A DNA stretch of 18,701 nt from Magnetococcales bacterium (lineage in GTDB: Bacteria > Pseudomonadota > Magnetococcia > Magnetococcales > Magnetaquicoccaceae): positions 1 to 18,701 of the forward strand of contig JADGCR010000017.1 of assembly GCA_015228895.1 (NCBI GenBank), written 5' to 3'. The position numbers were made by a program, and so were the translations under genes. A model generated the notes under the pieces. It had not been told where the DNA came from, did not search any database, and saw only the letters and a program-made list of their open reading frames with translations. This document shows, piece after piece, positions 1-8,812 of the stretch. Each line of letters begins with the position of its first letter. Positions within the stretch are counted from its first letter, which is position 1.

Positions 1-2
1 TG

Positions 3-1376
3 GACAAGGTGGACGTGCGGCAGGCCCTGCGGGCCTTGGCCAAGCAGACCAGCATGAACCTGTTGCTGGATCCCGCCATCCTGGAAGAGGCCCCGGTGAT
101 CACCGTCAGCTTTCAGAACGTTTCCGCCGCCACCGTGCTGCGGGAGGTGTTGCGCCTGGCGGACCTGCACGGGGTGATCGAGGATAACGTCATGCGGGTG
201 GAGCCGTTCCAGGAGATGGTGCTGCCATTGAACTTCCTGGAGACCAACGTCACCTCCTCGTTCGATACCGGCGGGGATGTGCTGGGTTCCAGCGGCACGG
301 GGGGGACGGCTGCCGGCACGGCCACCCTGAAGGGGGGCTTCAGCATGAAAGGAGAGGCCAAATCCACCAACCCCTACGACCCCATCGAGAAAACGGTGGA
401 AGCCCTGGTTTCCGAAAAGAAGGGCATCTTCCAGATCAATCGACAGACCGGCACCCTCTACATGCGGGCCAAACCCTCCGCGATCAAGACGGTGAGCGAC
501 CTGCTGCATCGCTACAAGGATATCCTGGGCCGTCAGATCCTGATCGAGGCCCGTCTGATGGAAGTGCAGCTGAGCGATCAGTTCCAGGCCGGCATCAACT
601 GGGCCTCCCTGCGTTCGAACCTGACCCTGACCAACGGCATCAGCCAGACCATCAGCATGACGGGGTTGACGCAATCGTCCACCAACCTCGCCGGCACGGT
701 TGCGGCGAATCTGGCGGACAGCTCGGCTCTGGCCATGGTGATCCCCTCGACCGCCGCCACCTCCAGCGCCGCGGCCGCCAAGGGCAGCAAAGCCGCCGGT
801 TTCGGGTTCGCCACCGGCGGCGACAACGGGCTGCTGTTCGTGGATCTCCTCAAGCAGTTCGGCGACGTGCGCACCCTGTCCAATCCCACCATTCGCGCCC
901 GCCATGGCCAACCCGCCATGATCAGCGTGGGCCAGTCCAGCAACTATATCCAGAAGACCAAGGTGACCGCCGCGACGGTCGCGGGGGGAACCCCCACCAC
1001 CGAGGTGACGACAGCCACCATTTTCGACGGGATCATGATGGGTGTGGTGCCCTTCATCTCCACGGACGGGAAGATCACGCTCTCCATCCATCCCATTCAA
1101 AGTTCCCTGGTGTCTGGTACGACGGCGGTTCAGACCTTCGACGATGTCAAGGTCTCCCTGCCCCAGGTGAACCTCAAGGAGATGAGCACCATTCTGGAAT
1201 TGAAGGATCACGACACCGTGCTGCTGGGTGGTCTGATCGACAAAAGCGCCACCAAGTATCGCACCGGAGTGCCCATCCTTTCGGAGTTGCCCTTGTTGGG
1301 ACGGTTGTTTACCCATGACCAGGAGAACGAAGCGGTTCGTGAGCTGGTCATCATGATGCGGGTGACCATTCTGTGA
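3..1376 (+). CDS. mshL: MSHA/type II-type outer-membrane secretin, 5' truncated by window edge
   Basis: Outer-membrane secretin, the ring through which the pilus leaves the cell. The reading frame is open to the left edge, so the signal peptide and first N-domain residues lie upstream; the GTG at 9 is internal to the family's N-domain and is unlikely to be the start. Seen: an STN/N-domain segment (VDVRQALRALAKQTSMNLLL near the start), a Gly/Ser/Thr-rich linker around 260-350, then the secretin core from about 530 (ILIEARLMEVQLSD), the lip-region motif VRTLSNPTIRARHGQPAMI near 860-920, and the C-terminal signature VLLGGLIDKSATKYRTGVPI with ELPLLGRLF, ending MMRVTIL. An Ala/Ser-rich insert near 690-800 precedes the core beta-strands. 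The next gene overlaps the stop by 4 bp (GTGA), indicating an operon. The MshL name rests on the following N-M-E-G gene set; it could equally be called PilQ/GspD-like. Confidence 0.9.
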   Translation, partial: DKVDVRQALRALAKQTSMNLLLDPAILEEAPVITVSFQNVSAATVLREVLRLADLHGVIEDNVMRVEPFQEMVLPLNFLETNVTSSFDTGGDVLGSSGTGGTAAGTATLKGGFSMKGEAKSTNPYDPIEKTVEALVSEKKGIFQINRQTGTLYMRAKPSAIKTVSDLLHRYKDILGRQILIEARLMEVQLSDQFQAGINWASLRSNLTLTNGISQTISMTGLTQSSTNLAGTVAANLADSSALAMVIPSTAATSSAAAAKGSKAAGFGFATGGDNGLLFVDLLKQFGDVRTLSNPTIRARHGQPAMISVGQSSNYIQKTKVTAATVAGGTPTTEVTTATIFDGIMMGVVPFISTDGKITLSIHPIQSSLVSGTTAVQTFDDVKVSLPQVNLKEMSTILELKDHDTVLLGGLIDKSATKYRTGVPILSELPLLGRLFTHDQENEAVRELVIMMRVTIL

Positions 1377-2407
1377 GCGTCATCTATCGCGCCTTGCGCA
1401 ACAAGAAACGGGGTGAAAACACGTCGATGATCCAGGATGTCGGCAATTTGGATGGTGGCGCCGATCAGGTCAGCGAGTCCGGTTTCGCCGGTTTTCTCTC
1501 CTGGTTCGCCGGCGCCTCTCCCGCCCTGCGCGCCGCGGTGGTGACGGTGCCCGTGCTGGTGCTGGGCCTGATCGGGGGAGGCGGGTACTGGGTCTTGCGA
1601 ACCCCGGACGCGTCCAAAACCCAGACGGTGGCCGCCCCGGAGCAGCACGCCCCCACCGCCCCTGTGGTCCGGGAGGGGCAGAACAAGGAGGCCAATACCG
1701 CCACCAAGGCGGCGGACGAGCTGCTGTTCGGAGGTGTGGCCGAGGAGGGGAGCGGAAAGGCGGCACCTCCCGAGAATGCCGCCCCCGTCACCACCCCCGT
1801 CACCGCCCCCGTCACCGACACGGTCGCCAAGCCGGTTGTGGATGCTGGAATGGAGGAGAAGGCCCTGGCCATTTTTGGCGGCTCCGGTGGGCCAAAGATC
1901 CCGGAGACCAAGGCCGAGGTCAGAAAAGAGCCCCCTCCCATCACGGTGACCAAGGCGGAGGAAGAGGCCGCCCTTGGCAAACGTCGTCCGGTCGCCGCCA
2001 AACCGGTGGAGAACAAAACCGTGCCCCCGGAAGTGCTGGAGGGCAAGGATCGGGAAATCGGCCGCGTGGTCGCCGATTTGCGCCTGGCCATGAGCCGGAA
2101 CGATGCCAAAGCGGTCAATCAGTTGTTCGCCACCCTGGGCAAGGTCAAGGCTGGCGGGGAGCAGGATCCGTTTGTCCTCAACATGCGCGCCTATTGGGAG
2201 ATCACCAACGGCCAGTACGACAAGGCGGCATCGCTGTTGAAAGTGGTCCTGGAACGTCGGCATGACGATCTGGAGGCCGGACTGAACATGGCGGTGGTGG
2301 AGTTGCGGACCAATCAGTCGGACGCGGCCAGGGAGCGTCTGTTCAACCTGCTGAAACTGTATCCTGTCGATACCCGTCCTGGTGAACTGTTACGGTATTT
2401 GCGTTGA
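1373..2407 (+). CDS. MshN-like inner-membrane TPR protein of pilus locus
   Basis: Single-pass membrane protein, 344 aa. The GTG start overlaps the secretin stop (GTGA); it is preferred because the N-terminus MSVIYRALRNKK resembles the conserved start of MshN/GspB-type proteins, whereas the next ATG (1427) would discard it. Order seen: cytoplasmic N-terminus about 1-45, one membrane helix about 52-76 (AAVVTVPVLVLGLIGGGGYW), a Pro/Ala/Val-rich linker about 80-200 including a PVTxPVTxPVT run, and a helical C-terminal region about 220-344 with TPR-like periodicity (helices around NMRAYWEITNGQYDKAASLL). MshN of MSHA pilus loci is a TPR protein encoded between mshM and mshE; here it precedes the MshM-like gene. 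The precise role is not known and the gene name is inferred from architecture and neighbours. Confidence 0.75.
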   Translation: MSVIYRALRNKKRGENTSMIQDVGNLDGGADQVSESGFAGFLSWFAGASPALRAAVVTVPVLVLGLIGGGGYWVLRTPDASKTQTVAAPEQHAPTAPVVREGQNKEANTATKAADELLFGGVAEEGSGKAAPPENAAPVTTPVTAPVTDTVAKPVVDAGMEEKALAIFGGSGGPKIPETKAEVRKEPPPITVTKAEEEAALGKRRPVAAKPVENKTVPPEVLEGKDREIGRVVADLRLAMSRNDAKAVNQLFATLGKVKAGGEQDPFVLNMRAYWEITNGQYDKAASLLKVVLERRHDDLEAGLNMAVVELRTNQSDAARERLFNLLKLYPVDTRPGELLRYLR

Positions 2408-2416
2408 CCGCCCTCC

Positions 2417-5400
2417 ATGTCCGCTGCCCAAAAGTTGGCCACCGCCTCGCCCAATCCCAAACCGGAAAGCTGGGAGGATGTCGCCAAGCTGGTGACCATG
2501 GCCCAGGAGAGTGAAGCGTATCTCAAATTTTTGGGGCTTAAACACAATCCCTTCCCGGTGGCCCCGGACGCCGATGTCTTTTTTCTGCCCGCACGCATCG
2601 ATTCTCTGATTACCGAAGTTCTGCATTGCATCTATACCCGCAAGGGGTTTCTGGTGATCACCGGGGAGGTGGGCCTGGGTAAAACCACGGTCAGTCGGCG
2701 CATTTTGCGCACCCTGGATGAGACACGGGTGGAAACCGCCCTGATTTTCAACACCTTCATCCAGGGTGGGGATCTTCTGGAGGAGATCAACCGGGATTTC
2801 GGCATCGAGGAGATGGGGCAAAGCTCCCAGGCCAACATGGCGGCGTTGAATCGGTTCCTGATCGAACGGTATGCCGCCGGGGTCAACTGCGCGATCGTGA
2901 TCGACGACGCCCAGAATCTCACCGAGGAGAGCCTGGAGATGGTGCGGATGATCTCCAACCTGGAGGTCCACGCCGAGAAGCTGGTGCAGATCCTGTTGGT
3001 GGGGCAGCCGGAATTGGAGTCGAAACTGGACGCTCACGCCTTGCGGCAGCTCAAGAGCCGCATTGTGGTGCACGCCCGCATGCATCCGTACAATCTGGAG
3101 GAACTCAAGCAGTATATCGCGTTCAAGCTCAACGCGGCGGGTTCCAAGGGGGGGTTGACGATCCCGGAGAGCAGCTACCGTTTGTTGCAGGCGTTGACCC
3201 TGGGCAATCCCCGGCGGGTCAACATCCTGATGGACCGTTGTTTGTACGGGCTGTTCGCTTACAACACCATGCGCCTGAGTCGGCGGGTGGTTCTGGAAGT
3301 GGCCAAAGAGCTGGGCATGCAGCAGCCCGGAACGAACTGGGGGGTGTGGATGAAGCGGCTCGTCCTGCCGGTGGCGGGGGCGCTTGGCATGGCCGCCGTG
3401 CTGCTGGCGGGCAAGGGGTACTGGCCGCCGCCGGTGGAGGAGTCGAACCAGGAGCGCGCCGAGGCGCGGGTGGCCAGGGAGGCGGCGGTGGCGGAACTGG
3501 CCCGCGCCAGATCGGAGCGGGAGCGGGTGAGCGCGGAGTTGGCTCAGGCCCGGGCTGCCCGTGAGGCGGCGGAAGCGGAGTTGTCCAGGAGTCGCGCCGA
3601 GAGCGAGCGGGCGAAGGAGGCGGTGGCCCGCGCCCAGGTGGCGGAAGCCAGGGCGTTGACCCAGGTTGCCAATGCCAAGGAGTTGTCCCAGATCGAGTCC
3701 GAGGCGCGCAAGAAGGCGCTGGCGGAGGCGCGGGAGGCGCGGGAGGCGGCGGAGGCGGCGGCGGCCCGGGCGGAAGCGACGCTTGGAACGGCCAAAAGTC
3801 GCACCGAGGATCAGGCCAAGGCGTTGGCGGAGGCGCTGGAGGCCAGGCGAAAGGCCGAGGCCCAGGCTGCGGAAGTGAATGAAAAACTGGCGCGTTTGCA
3901 GGCCGAGGCCGAGGCGCAGGTGAAGGCGTTGGCCGACGCCACCCAGGTGCGCGAAGCCGCGGAGGAGAGCGCCCGGAGCGCGCGGGAGGAGGCGGACAAG
4001 GCGCGTCAGGAGGTCCAGTCCCGGGCGGCCCGGTCCGAGGAGGAGAAAAAGGCGCTGGTCGCGGCCCAGAGTGCCAGGGAGCAGGCGGAGCAGGAGGCGC
4101 TCAAGGCGCGCAAGGAGTCGGAGGAGGCTTTCCAGCGCATTGAACGGGCGCGCCAGGAGGCGGAAAAGACCATGGCCCGGGGCAAGGCGGAGGCGGAGGC
4201 CAAGCTGGCGCTGGCCGAGGCGGCGCAAAGGAAGGCCGAGGAGGAGGCGGCCCGGTTGCGGGAGGAGGCGGCCCGGGCTTTGGCGCGGGTGCAGGGGGAG
4301 CAGGAGCAGGCTGAGAAAGCGTTGGGCAAGCGCAAGAGCGACGCGGAGCGGGAATTGTCGGAGGCTCTGGCGGCGCGCTCCAAGGCGGAAGCGGAGGCCG
4401 GACAGGCCAGGGAGGAGGCGGCGCGGGCGGTCAAGGCCATTGAGGCCGCCAAGAACCTGGATCAGGCCGGGAAGGAGCAGGCGCTGGCCCAGGCCAGGGC
4501 GGCCCACGCCAAGGCGGTGGAGGAGCGCGAGGCGGAAGCGACGCGGGTGGGTCAGGTGGTCGCCAAGGCCCAGGAGGAGGCCGGGAAGCAGGCCCAGGCC
4601 ATGGCGTCCCTCAAGAGCGCCCACAAGCAGGCGGAGGATGCGGCCTTGCAGGCCAGACGGGATGCGGACCAGGCGGTGGCGGAGGCCAGCCTGACCCGTG
4701 AGCGCGCCCAGCAGGATGTGGAACTGGCTCGCGCCGACGCGGACAAGGCCAAACAGGAGCTGCTGATCGCCCGCAAACAGATGGAAGAGATGCGCCGGCA
4801 GGGGGATGGGGCCAAGAGTGTGTTGCCGGTTGCGGATGAAGTGAAGCGGTTTCTGGCGGCCTATGGATTGGAGGCCTACGAACAGGCCATGGCCCAGGGA
4901 ATGGCCGAGGGTTGGCTGGACGGGGTGGGGCGGCGCATCGAGGAGGAGATGGGGTTGCATCTGGTGGTCCTTTCCAAACTGCCCCCGGAGATGGATGGGA
5001 AATACGCGGTCCTGGAGTTTGGCGACAAGCGTTTGTTGTTCTGGAAACCCCCCTTGTCCCTCAAGACCTTTTTTTACGGTCATTCCGGGCAGGAGGTGAA
5101 AACGTTGCAGAATCATCTGAGCCGTTTTGGTCTGCACCCCTATCCGGTGGATGGCATCGTGGGACGGTATACCATGAGCGCCTTGACCAGGTATCAAAAG
5201 CAGCGGGATCTGCCCCTGACCGGTCAACCCGACGACGCCACCCTGTTCTGGATGCTGCACGACCAGGGGGTGGCCAGGGAGTCCTCCCGGCCGGTGGCCG
5301 GCTCCCAGAAGGGGGAGGCGGTCCATTGGGTGGTGCAGGTGGCCAGTTTGCGTTCCGCCAGGGAGGCGGAGCAGTTCAGGCAGCGCATGCTGGGGAAGGG

Positions 5401-5575
5401 GTTCGAGTGTCTGGTCGTCCCCATGTCCAGGCCGGACGGTCATGTCTGGTATACGGTGCGTTCGGCTCCGGTGGCGGACCGGGCGCAGGCGGACATGGTG
5501 TTGCAATATCTGTTGCAGAATTTCGGTTTGAAAGGCATGGTGGTGCAAACGGCAGCGGCGGTCGCCCCGCAATAG
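2417..5575 (+). CDS. MshM/ExeA-like AAA+ ATPase with long coiled-coil stalk, PG-binding and SPOR domains
   Basis: Membrane AAA+ ATPase, 1052 aa, about twice the usual MshM/GspA length. Domains seen: ExeA-type AAA+ module about 36-300 with FLGLKHNPFPVAPD, Walker A GEVGLGKT (83-90), Walker B AIVIDDAQ (159-166) and the sensor-like LLVGQPELESKL; membrane helix about 314-332; an Ala/Glu/Arg/Lys-rich coiled coil about 343-796; a segment about 810-885 resembling the C39-like (non-peptidase) region of GspA/ExeA; a PG_binding_1 repeat about 889-950; and a SPOR domain about 969-1046 (VVQVASLRSAREAEQF). GspA/ExeA proteins use ATP and cell-wall binding to help place secretins, so a similar role for the adjacent secretin is inferred. 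Start: ATG 2417 lies 9 bp after the upstream stop but has no clear Shine-Dalgarno; ATG 2498 would also keep the AAA+ domain and is possible. Ends 47 bp before mshE. Confidence 0.85.
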   Translation: MSAAQKLATASPNPKPESWEDVAKLVTMAQESEAYLKFLGLKHNPFPVAPDADVFFLPARIDSLITEVLHCIYTRKGFLVITGEVGLGKTTVSRRILRTLDETRVETALIFNTFIQGGDLLEEINRDFGIEEMGQSSQANMAALNRFLIERYAAGVNCAIVIDDAQNLTEESLEMVRMISNLEVHAEKLVQILLVGQPELESKLDAHALRQLKSRIVVHARMHPYNLEELKQYIAFKLNAAGSKGGLTIPESSYRLLQALTLGNPRRVNILMDRCLYGLFAYNTMRLSRRVVLEVAKELGMQQPGTNWGVWMKRLVLPVAGALGMAAVLLAGKGYWPPPVEESNQERAEARVAREAAVAELARARSERERVSAELAQARAAREAAEAELSRSRAESERAKEAVARAQVAEARALTQVANAKELSQIESEARKKALAEAREAREAAEAAAARAEATLGTAKSRTEDQAKALAEALEARRKAEAQAAEVNEKLARLQAEAEAQVKALADATQVREAAEESARSAREEADKARQEVQSRAARSEEEKKALVAAQSAREQAEQEALKARKESEEAFQRIERARQEAEKTMARGKAEAEAKLALAEAAQRKAEEEAARLREEAARALARVQGEQEQAEKALGKRKSDAERELSEALAARSKAEAEAGQAREEAARAVKAIEAAKNLDQAGKEQALAQARAAHAKAVEEREAEATRVGQVVAKAQEEAGKQAQAMASLKSAHKQAEDAALQARRDADQAVAEASLTRERAQQDVELARADADKAKQELLIARKQMEEMRRQGDGAKSVLPVADEVKRFLAAYGLEAYEQAMAQGMAEGWLDGVGRRIEEEMGLHLVVLSKLPPEMDGKYAVLEFGDKRLLFWKPPLSLKTFFYGHSGQEVKTLQNHLSRFGLHPYPVDGIVGRYTMSALTRYQKQRDLPLTGQPDDATLFWMLHDQGVARESSRPVAGSQKGEAVHWVVQVASLRSAREAEQFRQRMLGKGFECLVVPMSRPDGHVWYTVRSAPVADRAQADMVLQYLLQNFGLKGMVVQTAAAVAPQ

Positions 5576-5606
5576 CACTGATCTAAAGTCGATAGGGTAT
5601 TCACTT

Positions 5607-5615
5607 GCAGGAGGC
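5607..5615 (+). promoter_or_regulatory. Strong ribosome binding site of mshE
   Basis: The sequence GCAGGAGGCGTGAGTC precedes ATG 5623 and contains a near-perfect AGGAGG Shine-Dalgarno at about 8 nt spacing. It fixes the start used here and is the best ribosome binding site among the + strand pilus genes. Confidence 0.75.
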
Positions 5616-5622
5616 GTGAGTC

Positions 5623-7275
5623 ATGGCAGAGGTGGAGAAACAAACGAAACAGCTTGGTGAACTCCTCAAAGAGAAGGGGCTGATCAGCAACGACCATATT
5701 TTACTGGCCCTGCAGGATCAGAAGGTGACACGGGAACGGGTGGGCGAAATCCTGGAGCGGTTGGGTTTCATCTCCCAGTACGACATCGCCACCACCATCG
5801 CCGATCAGGATGGACGCAAATATGTGGACGTGGACCAGAAACGGCCCACGCCGGAGAGTCTGCGTCTGTTCAATATCAATACCTGCATGACCCACAAATT
5901 TTTGCCTTATTTCAACGACGACAAGGAAGTGATCGTCGTGACCTATTCCGACGACGTGGAGGGGCTGGAGAAACTGATCGCCCGTTCCACGGGCCTCAAG
6001 CCCCGGATTCGGCAGGGTGAGAAGGGCAAGATCATCAACGCCGTCCAGTATTATTATTACTTTCTGGAAAATCCGGTCGAAAAGCTGATCCAGAAGGAGA
6101 TGCAACTGCTCTCCGCGGACCGGGACGGTGTGCGCTCCCTGGATTCGTTCATCGTCCATCTGCTGCAACTGGCGGTCAAGGCCCGCGCTTCGGACATCCA
6201 CATCCGGCCCATGGACATGTCCATCAGCGTGGCGTTCCGGGTGGACGGCGTGATGCGGGCGCAGTTCGCCCTGCCCATGACCTTCAAACGGCTCATTTCC
6301 ACGGTGAAAATGAAGGCCAACATGGACATTTCCGAGCAGCGTCTGCCTCAGGACGGGAGCTTTTCGGAGACGATCCTGAACAACCCCTACGATTTCCGCG
6401 TCTCCTCCACGGTCTGCCCGTACGGGGAGAACCTGGTGTTGCGTCTGTTGCCCGCCAAGGGGGATTTCATGGGCATGCAGCAGTTGGGAATTTTCGAGGA
6501 GGATATCGACCTGCTGACGCAGATTTTCAACGAACCCTTCGGCATCGTGCTGCTCACCGGTCCCACCGGTTCCGGTAAAACCACCACCCTGTACGCGGCG
6601 GTGCGGCGTCTGAACCTGACGGAAAAGAACATCCTGACGGTGGAAAACCCCATCGAATACCGGGTGCCCCTGATCCGGCAGACCCAGATCAACATCAAGG
6701 CCGGCTATACCTTCGCCAGCGCCATCCGTTATTTTCTGCGTCACGACCCGGACGTGATCCTGGTGGGTGAAATCCGTGACCAGGAGACGGCCCAGACCGC
6801 GGTTTCCGCCTCCGAGACGGGTCACCTGGTGCTCTCCACCCTGCACACCAACACCGCGCTGGGCGCCATTCCCCGTTTGCGCTCCCTGGGCATTCCCAAC
6901 TTCATGCTGGCCGACTCCCTGGTGGGGGTGGTGAGTCAGCGTCTGGTGCGGAAGATCTGTCCGGGGTGCAAGGAGGAGTATCACCCGGACCCGGAAGAGT
7001 TGGCCTATTTGCGGGATCCGTCCATCACCACCTTGTGGCGTGGGCGGGGTTGTGACGACTGCCATGGCAGCGGCTATATGGGACGGACCTTGATTTACGA
7101 GATCCTCCGTTCCAATCGGGAGATCGCGGGTTTGATCGGCCGGGACGCGGATGTGGAGACCATGCAGGATGCGGCCCTGAAGACAGGATTCAGAAACATC
7201 TTTCATACCGCGGTGCGCAAGGTGAAACTGGGTCAGACCACGGTGAAGGAAGTCGAGCGGGTATTGGGACACTGA
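5623..7275 (+). CDS. mshE: MSHA-type pilus assembly ATPase with MshEN c-di-GMP-binding domain
   Basis: Hexameric cytoplasmic ATPase of the GspE/PilB family that powers pilin polymerisation at the inner-membrane platform. 550 aa. The N-terminus carries two 24-residue motifs, residues 10-33 and 39-62, of the form xLGxxLxxxGxIxxxxxxxALxxQ, separated by 5 residues; this is the arrangement of the MshEN domain, known to bind cyclic di-GMP. The first motif begins with Gln instead of the usual Arg. N2-like domain about 150-280. Motor motifs: Walker A GPTGSGKTT (313-321), Asp box around 336-347 (ILTVENPIEY), Walker B DPDVILVGEIRD (375-386, Glu383), His box HLVLSTLHTN (401-410). A tetracysteine zinc site is formed by C446, C449, C477 and C480. 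All motor residues are present, so it should be active. Followed 21 bp later by mshG. Confidence 0.95.
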   Translation: MAEVEKQTKQLGELLKEKGLISNDHILLALQDQKVTRERVGEILERLGFISQYDIATTIADQDGRKYVDVDQKRPTPESLRLFNINTCMTHKFLPYFNDDKEVIVVTYSDDVEGLEKLIARSTGLKPRIRQGEKGKIINAVQYYYYFLENPVEKLIQKEMQLLSADRDGVRSLDSFIVHLLQLAVKARASDIHIRPMDMSISVAFRVDGVMRAQFALPMTFKRLISTVKMKANMDISEQRLPQDGSFSETILNNPYDFRVSSTVCPYGENLVLRLLPAKGDFMGMQQLGIFEEDIDLLTQIFNEPFGIVLLTGPTGSGKTTTLYAAVRRLNLTEKNILTVENPIEYRVPLIRQTQINIKAGYTFASAIRYFLRHDPDVILVGEIRDQETAQTAVSASETGHLVLSTLHTNTALGAIPRLRSLGIPNFMLADSLVGVVSQRLVRKICPGCKEEYHPDPEELAYLRDPSITTLWRGRGCDDCHGSGYMGRTLIYEILRSNREIAGLIGRDADVETMQDAALKTGFRNIFHTAVRKVKLGQTTVKEVERVLGH

Positions 7276-7296
7276 TTCGGGATTGGGGTGCAGACC

Positions 7297-8517
7297 ATGG
7301 CATATTTTCACTACAAGCTGATTGGCAAGGATGGGGTGGTGCGAGGGGGGTTGGTGGAACTTCCCTTCGACAGCCCCCTCTCCGCGACGGCCTTTCTGGA
7401 GCAGAAAGGGAGCGCGGTGATTTTCGCCCAACCGCTCTCTCCGGTGCTGGGCACGATTTATGGGGTGCTGGAACGGTTTTTCGAGACCAGGGTGGATGTG
7501 GGAACCATGGCCGAAGCGCTCAACAACGTGGCCATCATGCTCAAGTCCGGCATTTCGGTGGTGGCCGCCATTCAGGACGCCATGGCCGACAGCGACAACC
7601 CGACCATGTCCAAGCTGGGTCATGATCTGGTGGGACGCATTCAGGCTGGGGCCAGTCTTTCCGAGGCGGCCAAACCCTGGACCCGGTATTTCCCGGACAC
7701 CACCCTGTTTCTGATGCGCATCGGCGAGGAGACCGGCTCCCTGGATCGCACCATCAAGGACGCCTCCCAGCACATGATCAAGGTGGACAAGATCGTCCGG
7801 GAGACCAAGGGGGCGTTGATGTACCCGGCTTTCATGTTCACCGCCATTTTCGGGGCCATGGCCTTTTGGCTTTATTTCGTGGTGCCGATGATGCTCCCCC
7901 TGATCAAGGCCACCGGCAAGGAGTTGCCCGCCCTGACCCTGGGCATTGTGGCCACCGCCGATTTTTTGCGTAATTATCTTGGTGGCATTGCGGCCGGTCT
8001 GGTGGTGTTTGTGATCGTGTTCAGGATCTTGATGAAGAGGGTCTATGCGTTTCGTCGCAACGTGCACGCCTTCATGCTGGTCATCCCCATCATCAGCAGG
8101 GTGATCCACGCCTCCAATCTGGCCTTCATCACGGAGTATTTCAGCCTGCTGCTCAACGCGGGCGTGGACGTGATCAAGAGCATCGACATCCTGAGCCACT
8201 CTCTGGGAAACGAAGTCTACAAGGAGAAGATGATGGAGGTGCGGAGGGGATTGATCAACGGTTTGGGCTTGCGCACCTCGTTTGCCGACGCCAAGATCTT
8301 TCCTCCCTTTGTGGTGCGGATGATCGGCATCGGTGAAACCAGCGGCGCCTTGTCCACCCAGTTGGATTTTGCCGCCGATGAGTACGGGCGGCGTCTGGAC
8401 GACATCGTGAAGACTCTGGGAAAAGCCATCGAACCCATCGCCCTGGCGATTGGTGGCGGTCTGTTCGTGGTCCTGCTCGTGGGCATGTTCATGCCTTTGT
8501 ACAGCATTGTGGGGTGA
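7297..8517 (+). CDS. mshG: MSHA/type IV pilus inner-membrane platform protein (GspF/PilC family)
   Basis: Polytopic platform protein that couples the assembly ATPase to pilin subunits in the inner membrane. 406 aa from ATG 7297, with a GGGG run 8-11 nt upstream; GTG 7288 would add MQT, but MAYFHYKLIGKDG matches the usual family N-terminus. Two T2SSF repeats are visible: the first about 60-175 (ALNNVAIMLKSGISVVAAI, then FLMRIGEETGSLD) and the second about 265-380 (FSLLLNAGVDVIKSI, then VRMIGIGETSGAL). Membrane helices about 173-200, 221-246 and 378-404. Length and layout are ordinary for the family. It is the last + strand gene of the left operon; no clear intrinsic terminator follows, and the next genes run convergently. 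Confidence 0.93.
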   Translation: MAYFHYKLIGKDGVVRGGLVELPFDSPLSATAFLEQKGSAVIFAQPLSPVLGTIYGVLERFFETRVDVGTMAEALNNVAIMLKSGISVVAAIQDAMADSDNPTMSKLGHDLVGRIQAGASLSEAAKPWTRYFPDTTLFLMRIGEETGSLDRTIKDASQHMIKVDKIVRETKGALMYPAFMFTAIFGAMAFWLYFVVPMMLPLIKATGKELPALTLGIVATADFLRNYLGGIAAGLVVFVIVFRILMKRVYAFRRNVHAFMLVIPIISRVIHASNLAFITEYFSLLLNAGVDVIKSIDILSHSLGNEVYKEKMMEVRRGLINGLGLRTSFADAKIFPPFVVRMIGIGETSGALSTQLDFAADEYGRRLDDIVKTLGKAIEPIALAIGGGLFVVLLVGMFMPLYSIVG

Positions 8518-8552
8518 TGCGATCCGGTGTACCGTTTCACGCCGCTGATTGC

Positions 8553-8707
8553 TCAACGGTTCAATGCGACCTTGCCCATATCCGCCTTGGGAGAGTTGAT
8601 CGCCCAGAATCTCCGAGAGCAGACGCACCTGGACTTCCGCCTGTTCCTCCGTGAAGCCGGTGGAGACCATCTTGCTTATGGGTGTCGAAGGCGAGTATGG
8701 CATCCAT
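8553..8707 (-). pseudogene. Frameshifted DUF1640-like relic
   Basis: On the minus strand ATG 8707 opens MDAILAFDTHK. Sense then moves to a second frame (KMVSTGFTEEQAEVQVRLL and SEILGDQL) and to a third frame (KADMGKVALNR, stop at 8553-8555). Joined together these resemble the start of DUF1640/CCDC90-like coiled-coil proteins, which typically read FDTH...GFTExQAE...LATKADL. At least two frame changes (near 8671 and near 8585) and the early stop make it a dead fragment. It lies directly downstream of the Rpn-family gene on the same strand. Family assignment is from remembered motif patterns, not a search. Confidence 0.5.
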
Positions 8708-8812
8708 GATGATGGCTTACTGTTCGGGTGTTAATCCTTCCGGAATGCCGGATCCATTGCGGCTGATGCCATGATCGGTCGATGCCGCATTGTTTCCTGG
8801 GAATCTTTGCCA

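Noticed and set aside
1784..1820. Repeated CCCCGTCACC units considered as a regulatory repeat
   Set aside because: They encode a PVTxPVT linker in the MshN-like protein and are explained by coding.
1208..2263. A 351-codon minus-strand open frame across the secretin end and MshN-like gene
   Set aside because: Spans two overlapping + strand genes and is Gly/Arg-rich; shadow.
2390..5578. A very long minus-strand open frame (1062 codons) opposite the MshM-like gene
   Set aside because: It is the antisense shadow of a GC-rich Ala/Glu/Arg coiled-coil gene; its product is Leu/Arg/Gly/His-rich with no family motif, and the + strand frame has clear domains.
5701..8703. A 1000-codon minus-strand open frame opposite mshE/mshG
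   Set aside because: Antisense of two well-recognised genes, with a His/Gln/Gly-rich product. Only its first ~40 codons carry sense, which belongs to the DUF1640-like relic.
8527..8709. Small + strand frame of 60 codons
   Set aside because: It overlaps the minus-strand DUF1640-like relic and has no features or ribosome binding site of its own.
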